A DNA stretch of 64,000 nt from positions 682,001 through 746,000 of the forward strand of contig NZ_CP056047.1 in the NCBI RefSeq assembly GCF_021559775.1, read 5' to 3'. Numbering within the stretch: position 1 is the first letter of the stretch; the number at the start of each line of letters is the position of its first letter. Source of the DNA: Gillisella vitis. Its GTDB lineage: Bacteria; Pseudomonadota; Alphaproteobacteria; Rhizobiales; Rhizobiaceae. The position numbers were made by a program, and so were the translations under genes. Shown here piece by piece: positions 32,403-42,520 of this stretch. Under the pieces are notes generated by a model, which was not told the origin of the DNA, searched no databases, and saw only the letters and a program-made list of their open reading frames with translations.

Positions 32403-33809
32403 ATGTCGCGTGCCGGATTTCTGTTCAAGTCTACCGCCGTCAGGCTTTCGGCGCTTTACATCATTCTTTTCGCGCTTTGCGCCGCTCTTCTGGTGATCTA
32501 TGTCACGGCGCTTTCGGAACGGCTGCTCAATCAGCAGACGCGAGAGAGCCTGCAACAGGAAGTGACCGAAATCGAGCGCGCTTATGAAAAAGGTGGCGTC
32601 GAAAATCTGCTGCGGCTGATGGAACGGCGCATGCGCCAGCCCGGTGCCAATCTCTATGTCATTGCCGGGCCAAATGGCGAGTTTCTGGCGGGCAATGTCA
32701 GCTCCGTCGAGCCGGGCGTGCTGGATCGCGAGGGCTGGACGAATTTTCCCTTCGCTTATAACCGCTATGCCGAAACAGGGCCTGCCCGCCCGCATCTGGC
32801 GATTGCCAATGTGCTGGCGCTGGACAATGGGCTGCGCATTCTGGTCGGGCGGGATCTGGGTGAGCCGACCAAATTCCGCATTCTGGTGCGCAAGGCGCTG
32901 ATGGTGGCGCTGGCGATCATGGGGGCAGGGGCTTTGGTGATCTGGTTTGCCATTGGCCGCAATGCCCTAAAGCGCATCGATCGGGTCTCTGCCGCCAGCA
33001 AGAAGATCATGGCGGGCGATCTTGGCCAGCGTCTGCCGGTCTCCGGTTCCGGCGATGAATTCGACCGGCTGTCGCGCTCACTGAACGACATGCTGGAGCG
33101 GATTGAAAAGCTCAATGAGGGCCTTCGCCAAGTCTCCGACAATATAGCGCATGATCTGAAGACGCCGCTGACCCGGCTGCGCAACAAGGCCGCCGATGCG
33201 CTGGCCGAGGATGATGACCTGCTGCGCCGTCAGGCGCTGGAAGGGATTATCGGCGAATCGGATCAGTTGATCCGCACGTTCAACGCGCTGTTGATGATTT
33301 CTCGCGTTGAGGCAGGCTCGATTGCCGCCGAGCTTTCCGATCTTGATGCCTCCGGCATTGCCGCTGATACCGCCGAGCTTTACGAGCCGGTGGCCGAGGA
33401 GGCGGGCTATGTGCTGGCAAGCGCTATTGTCCCCGGCATCACTGTGCGGGGCAATCGCGAACTGATCGGCCAGGCGATTTTCAACCTGCTCGACAATGCC
33501 ATCAAATATGCGGGTGAAGGCGGCAGCGAAATCCGCGTCGAACTGGTGAAGGCAGCGAACGGCGAGGCCCGACTCAGCGTCTGCGACCATGGCCCCGGCA
33601 TCGCGGCGGAGCGCCGGGAAGATGTCGTCAAGCGTTTCGTGCGGCTGGATGAAAGCCGCAGCAAACCCGGCACCGGTCTTGGCCTGTCGCTGGTCGAGGC
33701 GGTGATGGCACTGCATGGCGGCAGACTGGAGTTGAGCGATACCGATACCGCCAATTCCGAGTGTCCCGGACTGACGGCCACCATGGTCTTTCCGCGTGTA
33801 ACCGCATAA
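32403..33809 (+). CDS. Sensor histidine kinase, partner of the upstream regulator
   Basis: The 468-residue kinase has membrane helices at about residues 14-35 and 165-184, a periplasmic sensor between them, a HAMP domain (RIDRVSAASKKIMAGDLGQR), the phospho-acceptor H250 in NIAHDLKTPLTRLR, the N box NLLDNAIKYA and G boxes DHGPGI and GTGLGLSLV. It pairs with the regulator at 31716-32393. Members next to degP in other bacteria often respond to envelope stress (CpxA/CpxR-like logic); here this is inference. Confidence 0.85.
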   Translation: MSRAGFLFKSTAVRLSALYIILFALCAALLVIYVTALSERLLNQQTRESLQQEVTEIERAYEKGGVENLLRLMERRMRQPGANLYVIAGPNGEFLAGNVSSVEPGVLDREGWTNFPFAYNRYAETGPARPHLAIANVLALDNGLRILVGRDLGEPTKFRILVRKALMVALAIMGAGALVIWFAIGRNALKRIDRVSAASKKIMAGDLGQRLPVSGSGDEFDRLSRSLNDMLERIEKLNEGLRQVSDNIAHDLKTPLTRLRNKAADALAEDDDLLRRQALEGIIGESDQLIRTFNALLMISRVEAGSIAAELSDLDASGIAADTAELYEPVAEEAGYVLASAIVPGITVRGNRELIGQAIFNLLDNAIKYAGEGGSEIRVELVKAANGEARLSVCDHGPGIAAERREDVVKRFVRLDESRSKPGTGLGLSLVEAVMALHGGRLELSDTDTANSECPGLTATMVFPRVTA

Positions 33810-33881
33810 ACTTCTCCCAACCCGCTATGGCCGCTTTGCAAAAGGCAGGACCGACATAAACAGGCGGGATGGAGGATGTGC

Positions 33882-36800
33882 ATGCCCAAGGACCAGCCCG
33901 TTTCGCCGGAAACCGTGTTTCTGCGCGATGTCGCCGAAGATGTCGTCAAACCGCTGAACAAGGTCGAGACCAAGGCTATCCTTGCTGTGCTGAAGGAGCT
34001 TGGCAGGGACACGCCTGAGATCGCAGCCTTGCTTTCGGATGAGACGCCGCTCAAATCCTTCATTATCGCTGCCTTGGCGCTGTCTCCCTATCTGCGTGAG
34101 ACGGCGGCGCTGCGTCCTGATTTGCTTGTGCGCGCGCTGCATGCCCCTTTGGAGGAGAGCCTGAATGGGTTGGTGGAGCACGCGCGCCATGCCTGGCGAC
34201 CGGAGCAGGGAGGAGTGCCGCCAACGGAGGCCATGGTGATGAGCCGGTTGCGCCAGGCCAAGCGGGGCCTGTCCTTCCTGTTGGCGCTGGCCGATCTGGG
34301 CCGATTGTTTCATCCCCGCCAGACGACGCTATGGCTGTCGCGAATGGCGGATGCGGCAATCGCCTGCGCCATCGACCATCTTCTGCTGGCGGGCCATGAG
34401 GCGGGCAAGTTGCAGCTTGCCGACCGCGACGCGCCATCGAAACACAGCGGCCTGATCGTGCTGGGCATGGGCAAGCTTGGCGCGTTTGAGCTGAACTATT
34501 CGTCGGACATTGATCTCGTGGTGTTTTTCGAGCCGGATGCGGCAATCCTGGTTGCGCCCGACGAGGCAACCGAAACCTATGGCCGGATGATGCGCCGGTT
34601 GATCCGCATTCTGCAGGAGCGCACCGGTGATGGCTATGTGTTCCGCACCGATTTGAGGCTGAGGCCCGATCCGGGGGCCACACCGCTTGCCATGCCGGTT
34701 GAGGCAGCGCTGATTTATTATGAGGGACGTGGGCAAAACTGGGAGCGGGCCGCCTTTATCAAGGCCCGGGCGCTGGCAGGGGATCTTGTCGCAGGTCAGG
34801 CCTTTCTCAAGGAATTGGCACCTTTCGTGTTTCGAAAATATCTCGATTATGCGGCGATTGCCGATATTCACTCGATCAAGCGGCAGATCCATAGCCACCG
34901 GGGCCACGGTGCGATTGCGGTCAAGGGCCACAATATCAAGCTTGGGCGCGGCGGCATTCGCGAGATCGAGTTCTTCGCCCAGACACAGCAATTGATCGCT
35001 GGTGGACGGATGCCGGATCTGCGGGTGCGCGGCACCGAGGCAGCGCTGGCCGCGCTGGAGCAGGCCCGCTGGATCGATGCGACTACCCGCGATGAGTTGA
35101 CGGAGGCCTATTGGTTTTTGCGCGATGTCGAGCATCGCATTCAGATGGTGCATGACGAGCAGAGCCATACGCTGCCGACCACCGAGGCCGAGTTGAAGCG
35201 CATCGCGCTGATGTGCGGTTTCGACACACCGGCGGGCTTTTCGCAGGCCCTGGAAAAACGGCTGCGGCTGGTGGAGCGGCGTTACGGTCAGTTGTTTGAA
35301 CAGGAAGATGATCTTTCTGTCGGCGGCAATCTGGTGTTTACCGGTCAGAAGGATGATCCCGATACGCTGAAGACCCTGGAAAAGCTCGGTTTTCAGCGAC
35401 CTGAAGACATTTCGCGAGTGATCCGCACCTGGCATTACGGACGCTACCGGGCCACGCAGTCGGTGGAGGCGCGTGAACGGTTGACGGAACTGACCCCGCG
35501 TCTCCTTAAGGCATTTGGCGAAAGCCGTCGCGCCGATGAGGCGCTGTTGCGGTTCGATGCGTTTCTGTCGGGCCTTCCCGCCGGTATCCAGCTGTTTTCG
35601 CTGCTTGGCAACAACCCGGCACTACTGGAACTGATCGTTACCATCATGGCCGCCGCGCCCCGGCTTGCAGCCACCATTGCCAGCCGGCCGCATGTTTTTG
35701 ATGGCATGCTCGATCCTGGTCTGATGGCCGATCTGCCGACGCGCGATTATCTCGCCATGCGGCTCAAGGCCTTTATTGGCGGTGTTTCGAACCACGAGGA
35801 ATTGCTGGACCGCCTGCGGATCTTTGCTGCCGAACAGCGTTTCCTGATCGGCATTCGCCTGATGACTGGGGCGATTTCCGGGACGGTGGCAGGTCATGCC
35901 TTTACCGATCTCGCCGATCTGGTGATCGAGCAGGCCTTCCACGCAGTGTGCCGCGAAATGGAACGGGTCCATGGCCGGATCAAAGGTGGCCAACTGGCAC
36001 TGGTGGGCATGGGCAAGCTCGGCTCGGGTGAGCTGACGGCAGGCTCTGACGTCGATCTGATCGTGCTTTATGAGTATGACGAGGATGCAGGAGACAGTGG
36101 CAGGGAGGGCGATGGCGTAAAGCCACTCGATCCCGTGCGCTATTATACCCGCCTGACCCAGCGGTTGATTGCCGCGTTATCCGCGCCGACCGCCGAAGGT
36201 GTGCTCTATGAAGTGGATATGCGGCTGCGTCCTTCCGGCAATAAGGGGCCAGTGGCAACGCGGCTTCGAGCGTTCGAGCGCTATCAGCGTGAGGAGGCCT
36301 GGACCTGGGAGCATATGGCACTGACCCGCGCCCGGCTGATCACCGGCGATGGCCCACTGGTTGCAAGGGCTGAAACCATCATTGCCGATGTTCTGGCACT
36401 GAAACGCGACCGCGCCGCCATTGCTGCCGATGTCAGCGAGATGCGCGGCATGATCGATAGCGAAAAACCGCCGAAGGACGGATGGGACTTGAAGCTCATG
36501 CCGGGCGGATTGGTGGATCTGGAATTTCTCGCCCAATATCTGGCCCTGGTGGCTCCGAACCTTGGATTGAAGACACAGGACGGGCCGGGATTTTCGCAGG
36601 CGGATATCACCACCGCCCAGCGTTTGAAGCAGGGTGGTGAGCGGGCGATGGATGCGGGTGATCTCGATCTCTGCGTTGCAGCCCTCACGCTCTACACGGA
36701 ACTGTCGCAGGCAATCAGGGCCTGTGTCGAGGGAGGATTCAGGCCGCAGGATGCGCCAGCGGGCCTGATCGATGTCGTCCTGCGGGTTGCCGATTGCCCG

Positions 36801-36887
36801 GACCTGAAAGTACTGGAGGCCGAGTTGAAACGACTGTCCAAGGCGGTTCGGCGGATTTTTCAGACGGTTGTCAGCACCCGGCCCTGA
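33882..36887 (+). CDS. glnE: Glutamine synthetase adenylyl transferase / deadenylase GlnE
   Basis: The 1001-residue bifunctional enzyme has two nucleotidyltransferase domains: GMGKLGAFELNYSSDIDLVV (first) and GMGKLGSGELTAGSDVDLIV (second), each with the DxD metal site, separated by regulatory helical parts. It adds or removes AMP on glutamine synthetase in response to nitrogen status via PII. ATG 33882 is chosen because GGAGG (33871-33875) is six bases upstream; the ATG at 33876 touches it. Its 3' end overlaps convergent pleC by 28 bases. Confidence 0.96.
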   Translation: MPKDQPVSPETVFLRDVAEDVVKPLNKVETKAILAVLKELGRDTPEIAALLSDETPLKSFIIAALALSPYLRETAALRPDLLVRALHAPLEESLNGLVEHARHAWRPEQGGVPPTEAMVMSRLRQAKRGLSFLLALADLGRLFHPRQTTLWLSRMADAAIACAIDHLLLAGHEAGKLQLADRDAPSKHSGLIVLGMGKLGAFELNYSSDIDLVVFFEPDAAILVAPDEATETYGRMMRRLIRILQERTGDGYVFRTDLRLRPDPGATPLAMPVEAALIYYEGRGQNWERAAFIKARALAGDLVAGQAFLKELAPFVFRKYLDYAAIADIHSIKRQIHSHRGHGAIAVKGHNIKLGRGGIREIEFFAQTQQLIAGGRMPDLRVRGTEAALAALEQARWIDATTRDELTEAYWFLRDVEHRIQMVHDEQSHTLPTTEAELKRIALMCGFDTPAGFSQALEKRLRLVERRYGQLFEQEDDLSVGGNLVFTGQKDDPDTLKTLEKLGFQRPEDISRVIRTWHYGRYRATQSVEARERLTELTPRLLKAFGESRRADEALLRFDAFLSGLPAGIQLFSLLGNNPALLELIVTIMAAAPRLAATIASRPHVFDGMLDPGLMADLPTRDYLAMRLKAFIGGVSNHEELLDRLRIFAAEQRFLIGIRLMTGAISGTVAGHAFTDLADLVIEQAFHAVCREMERVHGRIKGGQLALVGMGKLGSGELTAGSDVDLIVLYEYDEDAGDSGREGDGVKPLDPVRYYTRLTQRLIAALSAPTAEGVLYEVDMRLRPSGNKGPVATRLRAFERYQREEAWTWEHMALTRARLITGDGPLVARAETIIADVLALKRDRAAIAADVSEMRGMIDSEKPPKDGWDLKLMPGGLVDLEFLAQYLALVAPNLGLKTQDGPGFSQADITTAQRLKQGGERAMDAGDLDLCVAALTLYTELSQAIRACVEGGFRPQDAPAGLIDVVLRVADCPDLKVLEAELKRLSKAVRRIFQTVVSTRP

Positions 36888-39232
36888 GCGGCGGATTTGC
36901 GGCAGGGGGGAAGTGGTGAGGGGCTATCCGGCACGTTGATCGAAACGACCGTCCCCTTGCCCTCGCGTGAGCGAATCCGCAGGCTGCCGCCATGCAGCAT
37001 GATCAGCGAGCGGGAAATCGCCAGACCCAGGCCCGATCCGCCCTTGCTCTTGGCATATTGGCTCTGCACCTGCTCGAAGGGCTGGCCGATCTTGCTGATG
37101 GCCTGTTTTGGAATGCCGATGCCGGTATCCGACACCAGAAGCCGCACGGCACCATCGATCTTGTGGGCGCGCACGGAAATCCGTCCGCCTTCATTGGTGA
37201 ATTTCACTGCGTTCGACAGGATGTTGAGCAGGATTTGCTTCAGGGCGCGCCGGTCGGCGGTCATGGCCAGGCCCGACGCGATGCGTTGCTCAATGGCGAT
37301 ATTCTTGTCCTTGGCGGAAATCGTCGTCAGCCGCAGGGTCTCATCAATCAGCGAGGCGAAATCGACATTTTCGCATCTCAGCAGCATATGGCCTGCCTCA
37401 ATCTTCGACATGTCGAGAATGTCGTTGATGACGTTGAGAAGGTGCTTGCCGCTATCGTGGATATCGCGCGCATATTCGCCGTATTTCGGCGAGCCGATCG
37501 GCCCGAACATGCCGGTGGAGAGGATTTCGGAAAAGCCGAGGATGGCGTTGAGCGGCGTGCGCAACTCATGCGACATATTGGCGAGGAACTCCGACTTGGC
37601 CTTGTTGGCCGCTTCGGCGCGTTGCTTTTCGGCCAGATATTTCTCGTTGGCTTCCGACAGTTCCGCCTTTTGCCGTTCCAGCTTTTTCTGCGACGAAGAC
37701 AGGTCGCCAATGGTCGCCATCAGCCGGCGCTCTTGCTCGCGCAGCCGCTCCTGATGGCGCTTCAGCAGAGTAATATCGGTACCAACCGAGACCAGGCCAC
37801 CATCGCGGGTGCGCCGCTCGTTGATTTGCAGCCAACGCTCGTCGGCCAGTTGCAATTCGGTAGTCCGCGAGCTTCCCTTGGCTGAGGGATCGGCAATGCG
37901 CCGTTGAATGATGGGTCGGGCAGCCGCCGCATCGACCACGGCGCGCTCGACGCCTGGCACCAGCACGCTATCGGGCAGGCCGTAGACATGCTGGAAATGG
38001 GCATTGCACATCACCAGCCGGTCGTTTTTGTCCCAGAGCACGAAGGCTTCCGAGGTGCATTCGATGGCATCGGCCAGCCGCTGGTCGGCCTCGGCATAGC
38101 GCTGTGCCAGCCGGTGCTGCTCCGTCACGTCCATCGCGATGCCGATCACATGCGGGCTGCCGGAACTGGTGCGGATCACCTGGGCGCGGGCGCGCAGCCA
38201 GACATAATGGCCATTGGCGTGTCGCATGCGAAACACCTGGTCGATATGGCGGTCGCCATCCCGGCCAATGGTGCGGGCCAGCGCATAAAGATTGCCGTCA
38301 TCGGGGTGCATCAGCCGGGCAGCGTCGGCAAAGCCGAGCGGTTCGTTGGACGGCGGTAGGCCGAGAATGTCAAACATCGAGCGCGACCAGACCAGTTTTC
38401 GGCTGGCGAGATCGAAATCCCACAATCCGCAGCGACCACGCGACAAAGCGGTTTCGACCCGGCGGTTGGAATCGACAAACACGTCAGAGGTTTCCCGCGC
38501 CCGTTTTGCCTGGGCGAAATAGGCATAGAGAATGCCCATCAGGATCAGCGAGATGGCGGAAAACAGTGTGACGTTGAGAGCGAGTTCCGCCCGCCAGTAA
38601 TCGGCGGCGGATTTCAGCGAATGGGCGGCCAATACCAGGGCGCCGTCCGTGCCGGTTGGTGTCAGCACGGCGATATGGCGAAAGCCGTTGATGTCGGTCT
38701 CTACCGCGCCCGTCTGGTCTCCGAAATTGCGGAGCACCGCGACTTGCGGAAACAGCGCCATGATCTGCATGCCGACAAAACTGCTGCCATTGCCGGAACT
38801 GGCGACCACCCTGCCTTCAGGATCGAGCAAGAGAACGAAGCTTTCGTCATCAAGAAGATTGGGTGGCAAGAAGCGCTTGATCAGTGCTTCGGCCTTATCC
38901 CTGCCAAGTTCTGCCGGAAGCTCGGGGCCGGATGATAAGGCGGCCGCCGCCGCAGAGGCCATCATCGCGGTGGAGTGGCGGATGGCGCTTTCCATTCGCG
39001 CATATTCCGAGACAAGCCCCATGCCGCGCGCCATGGCTATGACGATCAGAAAAGCAACCACCAGAATAGGAATGACTTGGCGAAGGGCCGCATCAGTATT
39101 GGAAATCGAAAGGCTTCGGACGACGTATGCAACGCCTCCGTGGTTCTTGACCGCATCCAGAAATGACAGATATCCGGGAAATTCCGGTCGCAACCGATCA
39201 TCGGCTGCGGTCGCCCGCTGCACGTTTGCCAT
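36860..39232 (-). CDS. pleC: Cell-cycle sensor histidine kinase, PleC type
   Basis: The 790-residue kinase has two membrane helices (about 53-72 and 220-242) flanking a periplasmic region, two PAS-like regions, a coiled coil, and a HisKA domain with H555 in FLANMSHELRTPLNAILGFS. The sequence right after it (FGPIGSPKYGEYARDI, then HLLNVINDILDMSKIEAG) is the hallmark of the PleC/DivJ/PdhS family that signals to DivK. Position beside glnE and pepN agrees with rhizobial pleC. N box NILSNAVKF and G box GSGLGLAIS are intact. A CtrA-like site lies upstream. Confidence 0.82.
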   Translation of the reverse strand: MANVQRATAADDRLRPEFPGYLSFLDAVKNHGGVAYVVRSLSISNTDAALRQVIPILVVAFLIVIAMARGMGLVSEYARMESAIRHSTAMMASAAAAALSSGPELPAELGRDKAEALIKRFLPPNLLDDESFVLLLDPEGRVVASSGNGSSFVGMQIMALFPQVAVLRNFGDQTGAVETDINGFRHIAVLTPTGTDGALVLAAHSLKSAADYWRAELALNVTLFSAISLILMGILYAYFAQAKRARETSDVFVDSNRRVETALSRGRCGLWDFDLASRKLVWSRSMFDILGLPPSNEPLGFADAARLMHPDDGNLYALARTIGRDGDRHIDQVFRMRHANGHYVWLRARAQVIRTSSGSPHVIGIAMDVTEQHRLAQRYAEADQRLADAIECTSEAFVLWDKNDRLVMCNAHFQHVYGLPDSVLVPGVERAVVDAAAARPIIQRRIADPSAKGSSRTTELQLADERWLQINERRTRDGGLVSVGTDITLLKRHQERLREQERRLMATIGDLSSSQKKLERQKAELSEANEKYLAEKQRAEAANKAKSEFLANMSHELRTPLNAILGFSEILSTGMFGPIGSPKYGEYARDIHDSGKHLLNVINDILDMSKIEAGHMLLRCENVDFASLIDETLRLTTISAKDKNIAIEQRIASGLAMTADRRALKQILLNILSNAVKFTNEGGRISVRAHKIDGAVRLLVSDTGIGIPKQAISKIGQPFEQVQSQYAKSKGGSGLGLAISRSLIMLHGGSLRIRSREGKGTVVSINVPDSPSPLPPCRKSAAQGRVLTTV

Positions 39233-39329
39233 TGTCCCTGCCTTGATCCCTCGTCCTGATTCGGCGCGCCGCTCGCTCCAAATCTAACCTAATGAATCAT
39301 CAGGGATTCTTCCTGTCCAGTCGAAAAAA

Positions 39330-39345
39330 CTAACCGCTTGTTAAC
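39330..39345. promoter_or_regulatory. Candidate CtrA binding site upstream of pleC
   Basis: CTAA-N7-TTAAC at 39330-39345 matches the CtrA consensus TTAA-N7-TTAAC at eight of nine positions. It lies 98 bases upstream of the pleC start, in the pleC-pepN gap. CtrA control of the PleC-DivK loop is plausible in Rhizobiales; this is sequence matching only. Confidence 0.45.
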
Positions 39346-39457
39346 CTCTTGCGAAGAATCAGCTTTTCATGATCGCGTGACTGTTGCAGCCGCACATATC
39401 AGGCCTCGAATCAGGCCTGCGCTGCCAGCACATGAGCATTCACTCCAGGCTTGCGCA

Positions 39458-39493
39458 GAAAAAAGGGGCGGACGCATGTGCGACCGCCCCTTT
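39458..39493 (-). terminator. Rho-independent terminator of pepN
   Basis: On the reverse strand AAAGGGGCGG (from 39493) pairs with CCGCCCCTTT (to 39462) around a 12-base loop and is followed by a run of T (complement of the A run at 39458-39464). It lies 25 bases past the pepN stop. Confidence 0.8.
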
Positions 39494-39517
39494 GGGAAGA
39501 CCAAAAACGGGAGGCAT

Positions 39518-42196
39518 TCAGCCTTTCAGCATCCGCTCAACAATATCTCGGACATCGTTGGACAGGCCGTTTGAGCTTTCGATAAGGGCAAGGGCCGCCC
39601 TGGCCTTGGCTGCACGAACGGGCTCAAGCTTTTGCCAGGTGCGCATCGAGGTCAGCAGGCGGGCGGCAAGCTGCGGATTGCGCTTGTCGATGGCCAGAAT
39701 TTCCTCGGCAAGAAAGTCATAGGCCTTGCCATCGGCGCGGTGGAAGCCGGTCGGGTTGGAAAAGGCAAAGCTGCCGATCAGCGCGCGAACGCGGTTCGGA
39801 TTGCTGGCGTTGAACAGCGGATTTTGCATGAGCGCTTCAATCCGTTCCAGCGCACCGTGTCCCGGAATGGTGGCCTGGATGGAAAACCACTTGTCCAGTA
39901 CCAATGCGTTCTGGGCAAACCGGGTCTGGAAATTGGCCAGTGCAGCCTGCGCCTCTTCCGTATCGCCGAAGTGATAGGCGAGAACGCCGAGCGCATGCGA
40001 CAGGTCGGTCATATTGTCGGCTTTGCCATAGGCCTCGGCGGCCTTGGCCGGCTCGCCTTTAGCCTGAACGAGATAGCCAAGCGCGGCATTTTTCAGCGCT
40101 CTTTTGCCTGCGGCAGTAGCATCCGGACTGTAGGGGGTCTCAGTCGCCATGTTATCGTAGAGGCGGGCAAATAGATCCGCGCCCTCAATGGCGATATCAG
40201 CCAGCACCGCCTGGCGTGCCTGATGGATGGCGTCCGGGTCGATGTCGCTGCCCAGTTCTCGGGCGATATCGGCTTCGCTCGGTAGCGCCAGCGCCTGCGC
40301 GCGGAAGGCAGGCTCAAGCGCATCGTTGGCGATGATGGCAAGCAGGCTTTGTTTCAGGGCATCGCTTGCCGCGATGGATGCTTTATCGGTTGCGCTCTTG
40401 TCTGTGCCGCTCTTGGTGGAGAGTTGGCGCGCGTTGTCGCATAGAACCGGCAAGGCGAGGTCGGTCAGCGCCTGCCAGCGGGAGAACAGGTCGCTATCGT
40501 GGCGGGCGATCAGCGCCAGATCCGCACTTGCCTGGCTGAAATGCAGGATGACGGGTGCCGAAAAGCCCCGGTTGAGCGACAGGACAGGACGTTCCTTCAC
40601 GCCTGAAAATTGGAATACCTGCCGACGTTCGGTCAGATGCAGCACGTCGCCGCTGATTTCACCACCGTCCACGGTTGCTGTATCGAGTGGTGTGCCATCT
40701 GCCGCCAGAAGCCCAAAGCGCAGCGGAATATGCATCGGCTGCTTGTTTGGCTGGCCGGGTGTCGGCGGGATCACTTGTTCCAACTCGACAGTAAACAGGC
40801 TCGTGCCAGCATCGTAGTCGCAGGATACCGTCACATTCGGCGTACCGGCCTGATTATACCAGAGAGAGAACTGGGTAAGGTCGCGCCCGGAGACCTCCGC
40901 AAAACAGGCAACGAAATCCTCGACCGTTGCCGCATCGCCGTCATGACGCTCGAAGTAGAGATCCATCCCAGCCTTGAACAGGTCCGGCCCGAGGATGGTG
41001 GCGATCATCCCGGTGACTTCAGAGCCTTTTTCATAGACGGTGGTTGTGTAGAAGTTATTGATTTCCTTGTAGGTATTCGGGCGTACCGGATGCGCGAGCG
41101 GTCCGGAATCCTCCACAAACTGTTCGGCGCGCAAATGCCGGACTTCGGCGATGCGCTTGACGGCGCGTGAGCGCTGATCGGCGGAAAACTGGTGATCGCG
41201 ATAGACTGTCAGCCCTTCCTTCAGGCAGAGTTGGAACCAGTCGCGGCAAGTGATGCGGTTGCCGGTCCAGTTATGGAAATATTCGTGGGCAATGATCGCC
41301 TCGATATTGGCATAGTCGGCATCGGTGGCGGTTTGCGGGTCGGCCAGCACATATTTATCGTTGAAGACATTCAGGCCCTTGTTTTCCATGGCCCCCATGT
41401 TGAAATCCGACACGGCGACGATCATGAAAATATCCAGATCGTATTCGCGCCCGAATACATCCTCATCCCATTTCATCGAGCGCTTCAGCGCATCCATGGC
41501 ATAGGCGGCGCATGGTTCCTTACCGTGCTCCACATAGATTTTCAACGCTACCTCGCGGCCCGACACCGTGGTGAACGTGTCCTCGATCAGGCCGAGATCG
41601 CCTGCCACCAGTGCAAACAGGTAGCTGGGCTTGGGATGGGGATCAAACCATGCGGCAAAATGCTTGCCCTCGCCATAGCCCGCGCCACCCAGGAAATTAC
41701 CATTCGACAACAGCAGCGGATTGGCTTGCTTGTCAGCGATGATATTGACGGTATAGACCGACAGCACGTCCGGTCGATCCGGGAAATAGGTGATGCGGCG
41801 GAAGCCCTCGGCCTCGCACTGGGTGCAATAGATGCCGTTCGAGCGGTAAAGCCCCATCAACTGGGTATTAGCCTCAGGATTGATCAGCGTGGTAATGGTG
41901 ATCTCAAAGGGTTCGGCAGCAGGAAGGTCGCGGATCGTTAATGAGCGCGCGGTGGCGCTGTAGCGCTCCGGCTCCAGTTCGATCTGGTCGAACAGCACGC
42001 TGGAGAGAACCAGATCATCGCCGTCCAGCACCAGCGGTGCGGCGACATCGGCACCTTCACGACGATGGAAGATCAGGCGGGCCTCGACCTTTGTGTCTGT
42101 TGGATCAAGCTCGAAAGTCAGGTCCACTCGCTCCAGGACAAACTCGGTCGGGCGATAATCCGCCAGGCTGACAACCTGGCCCGTTTCTGTACGCAT
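39518..42196 (-). CDS. pepN: Aminopeptidase N (M1 family)
   Basis: The 892-residue zinc peptidase has the exopeptidase motif NMGAMENKGLN and the zinc site HEYFHNW followed by LKEGLTVYRD, whose Glu completes the HExxH-E set. It has the proteobacterial PepN plan with an N-terminal beta domain, catalytic domain, Ig-like domain and a long C-terminal helical domain. No signal peptide, so it acts in the cytoplasm on short peptides. ATG 42196 is preferred over the TTG just before it; AGGA lies upstream. Confidence 0.96.
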   Translation of the reverse strand: MRTETGQVVSLADYRPTEFVLERVDLTFELDPTDTKVEARLIFHRREGADVAAPLVLDGDDLVLSSVLFDQIELEPERYSATARSLTIRDLPAAEPFEITITTLINPEANTQLMGLYRSNGIYCTQCEAEGFRRITYFPDRPDVLSVYTVNIIADKQANPLLLSNGNFLGGAGYGEGKHFAAWFDPHPKPSYLFALVAGDLGLIEDTFTTVSGREVALKIYVEHGKEPCAAYAMDALKRSMKWDEDVFGREYDLDIFMIVAVSDFNMGAMENKGLNVFNDKYVLADPQTATDADYANIEAIIAHEYFHNWTGNRITCRDWFQLCLKEGLTVYRDHQFSADQRSRAVKRIAEVRHLRAEQFVEDSGPLAHPVRPNTYKEINNFYTTTVYEKGSEVTGMIATILGPDLFKAGMDLYFERHDGDAATVEDFVACFAEVSGRDLTQFSLWYNQAGTPNVTVSCDYDAGTSLFTVELEQVIPPTPGQPNKQPMHIPLRFGLLAADGTPLDTATVDGGEISGDVLHLTERRQVFQFSGVKERPVLSLNRGFSAPVILHFSQASADLALIARHDSDLFSRWQALTDLALPVLCDNARQLSTKSGTDKSATDKASIAASDALKQSLLAIIANDALEPAFRAQALALPSEADIARELGSDIDPDAIHQARQAVLADIAIEGADLFARLYDNMATETPYSPDATAAGKRALKNAALGYLVQAKGEPAKAAEAYGKADNMTDLSHALGVLAYHFGDTEEAQAALANFQTRFAQNALVLDKWFSIQATIPGHGALERIEALMQNPLFNASNPNRVRALIGSFAFSNPTGFHRADGKAYDFLAEEILAIDKRNPQLAARLLTSMRTWQKLEPVRAAKARAALALIESSNGLSNDVRDIVERMLKG

Positions 42197-42520
42197 CAAT
42201 ATATCCTGATCGTCCTATTGCAAATCGACTATACGCAAGCGTTTCGATGGAACGGGCCAGCGCAATTCATGGGTATGATGACATCAATTTCTGAACGATT
42301 GCTAAAATCCGATCTATTATTGTCTATTCTTGATGGCACCAGATCATTTCCCTGTCTCACGAAAACAAAAAAATGAGCTATCTCATTGTTTTCAAAGATT
42401 TCCGTTTGCCAAAGCCGCATTGTACTTTTGTTGGAAATGCTCGAGAAATATCCTGGGCCGCGGTCTGGCTTTGGGTGTGCCGGCAGGTCTCAGCTGGAAC
42501 CACCGGGGTATTGCCCTGGG
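42197..42520. other. Intergenic region between pepN and the MCP-like gene
   Basis: The 324 bases hold the pepN promoter region on the right side of the start and an imperfect AT-rich hairpin at 42361-42393 (GAAAAC and AATGAG pairing with CTCATT and GTTTTC, with a five-A bulge). Nothing else is recognised; forward frames here lack a supported start. Confidence 0.5.
42361..42393 (-). terminator. AT-rich hairpin, possible terminator of the MCP-like gene
   Basis: GAAAAC (42361-42366) and AATGAG (42372-42377) pair with CTCATT (42382-42387) and GTTTTC (42388-42393); five unpaired A lie in one arm. The orientation is uncertain: it is about 130 bases beyond the reverse-strand MCP-like stop. Confidence 0.35.
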
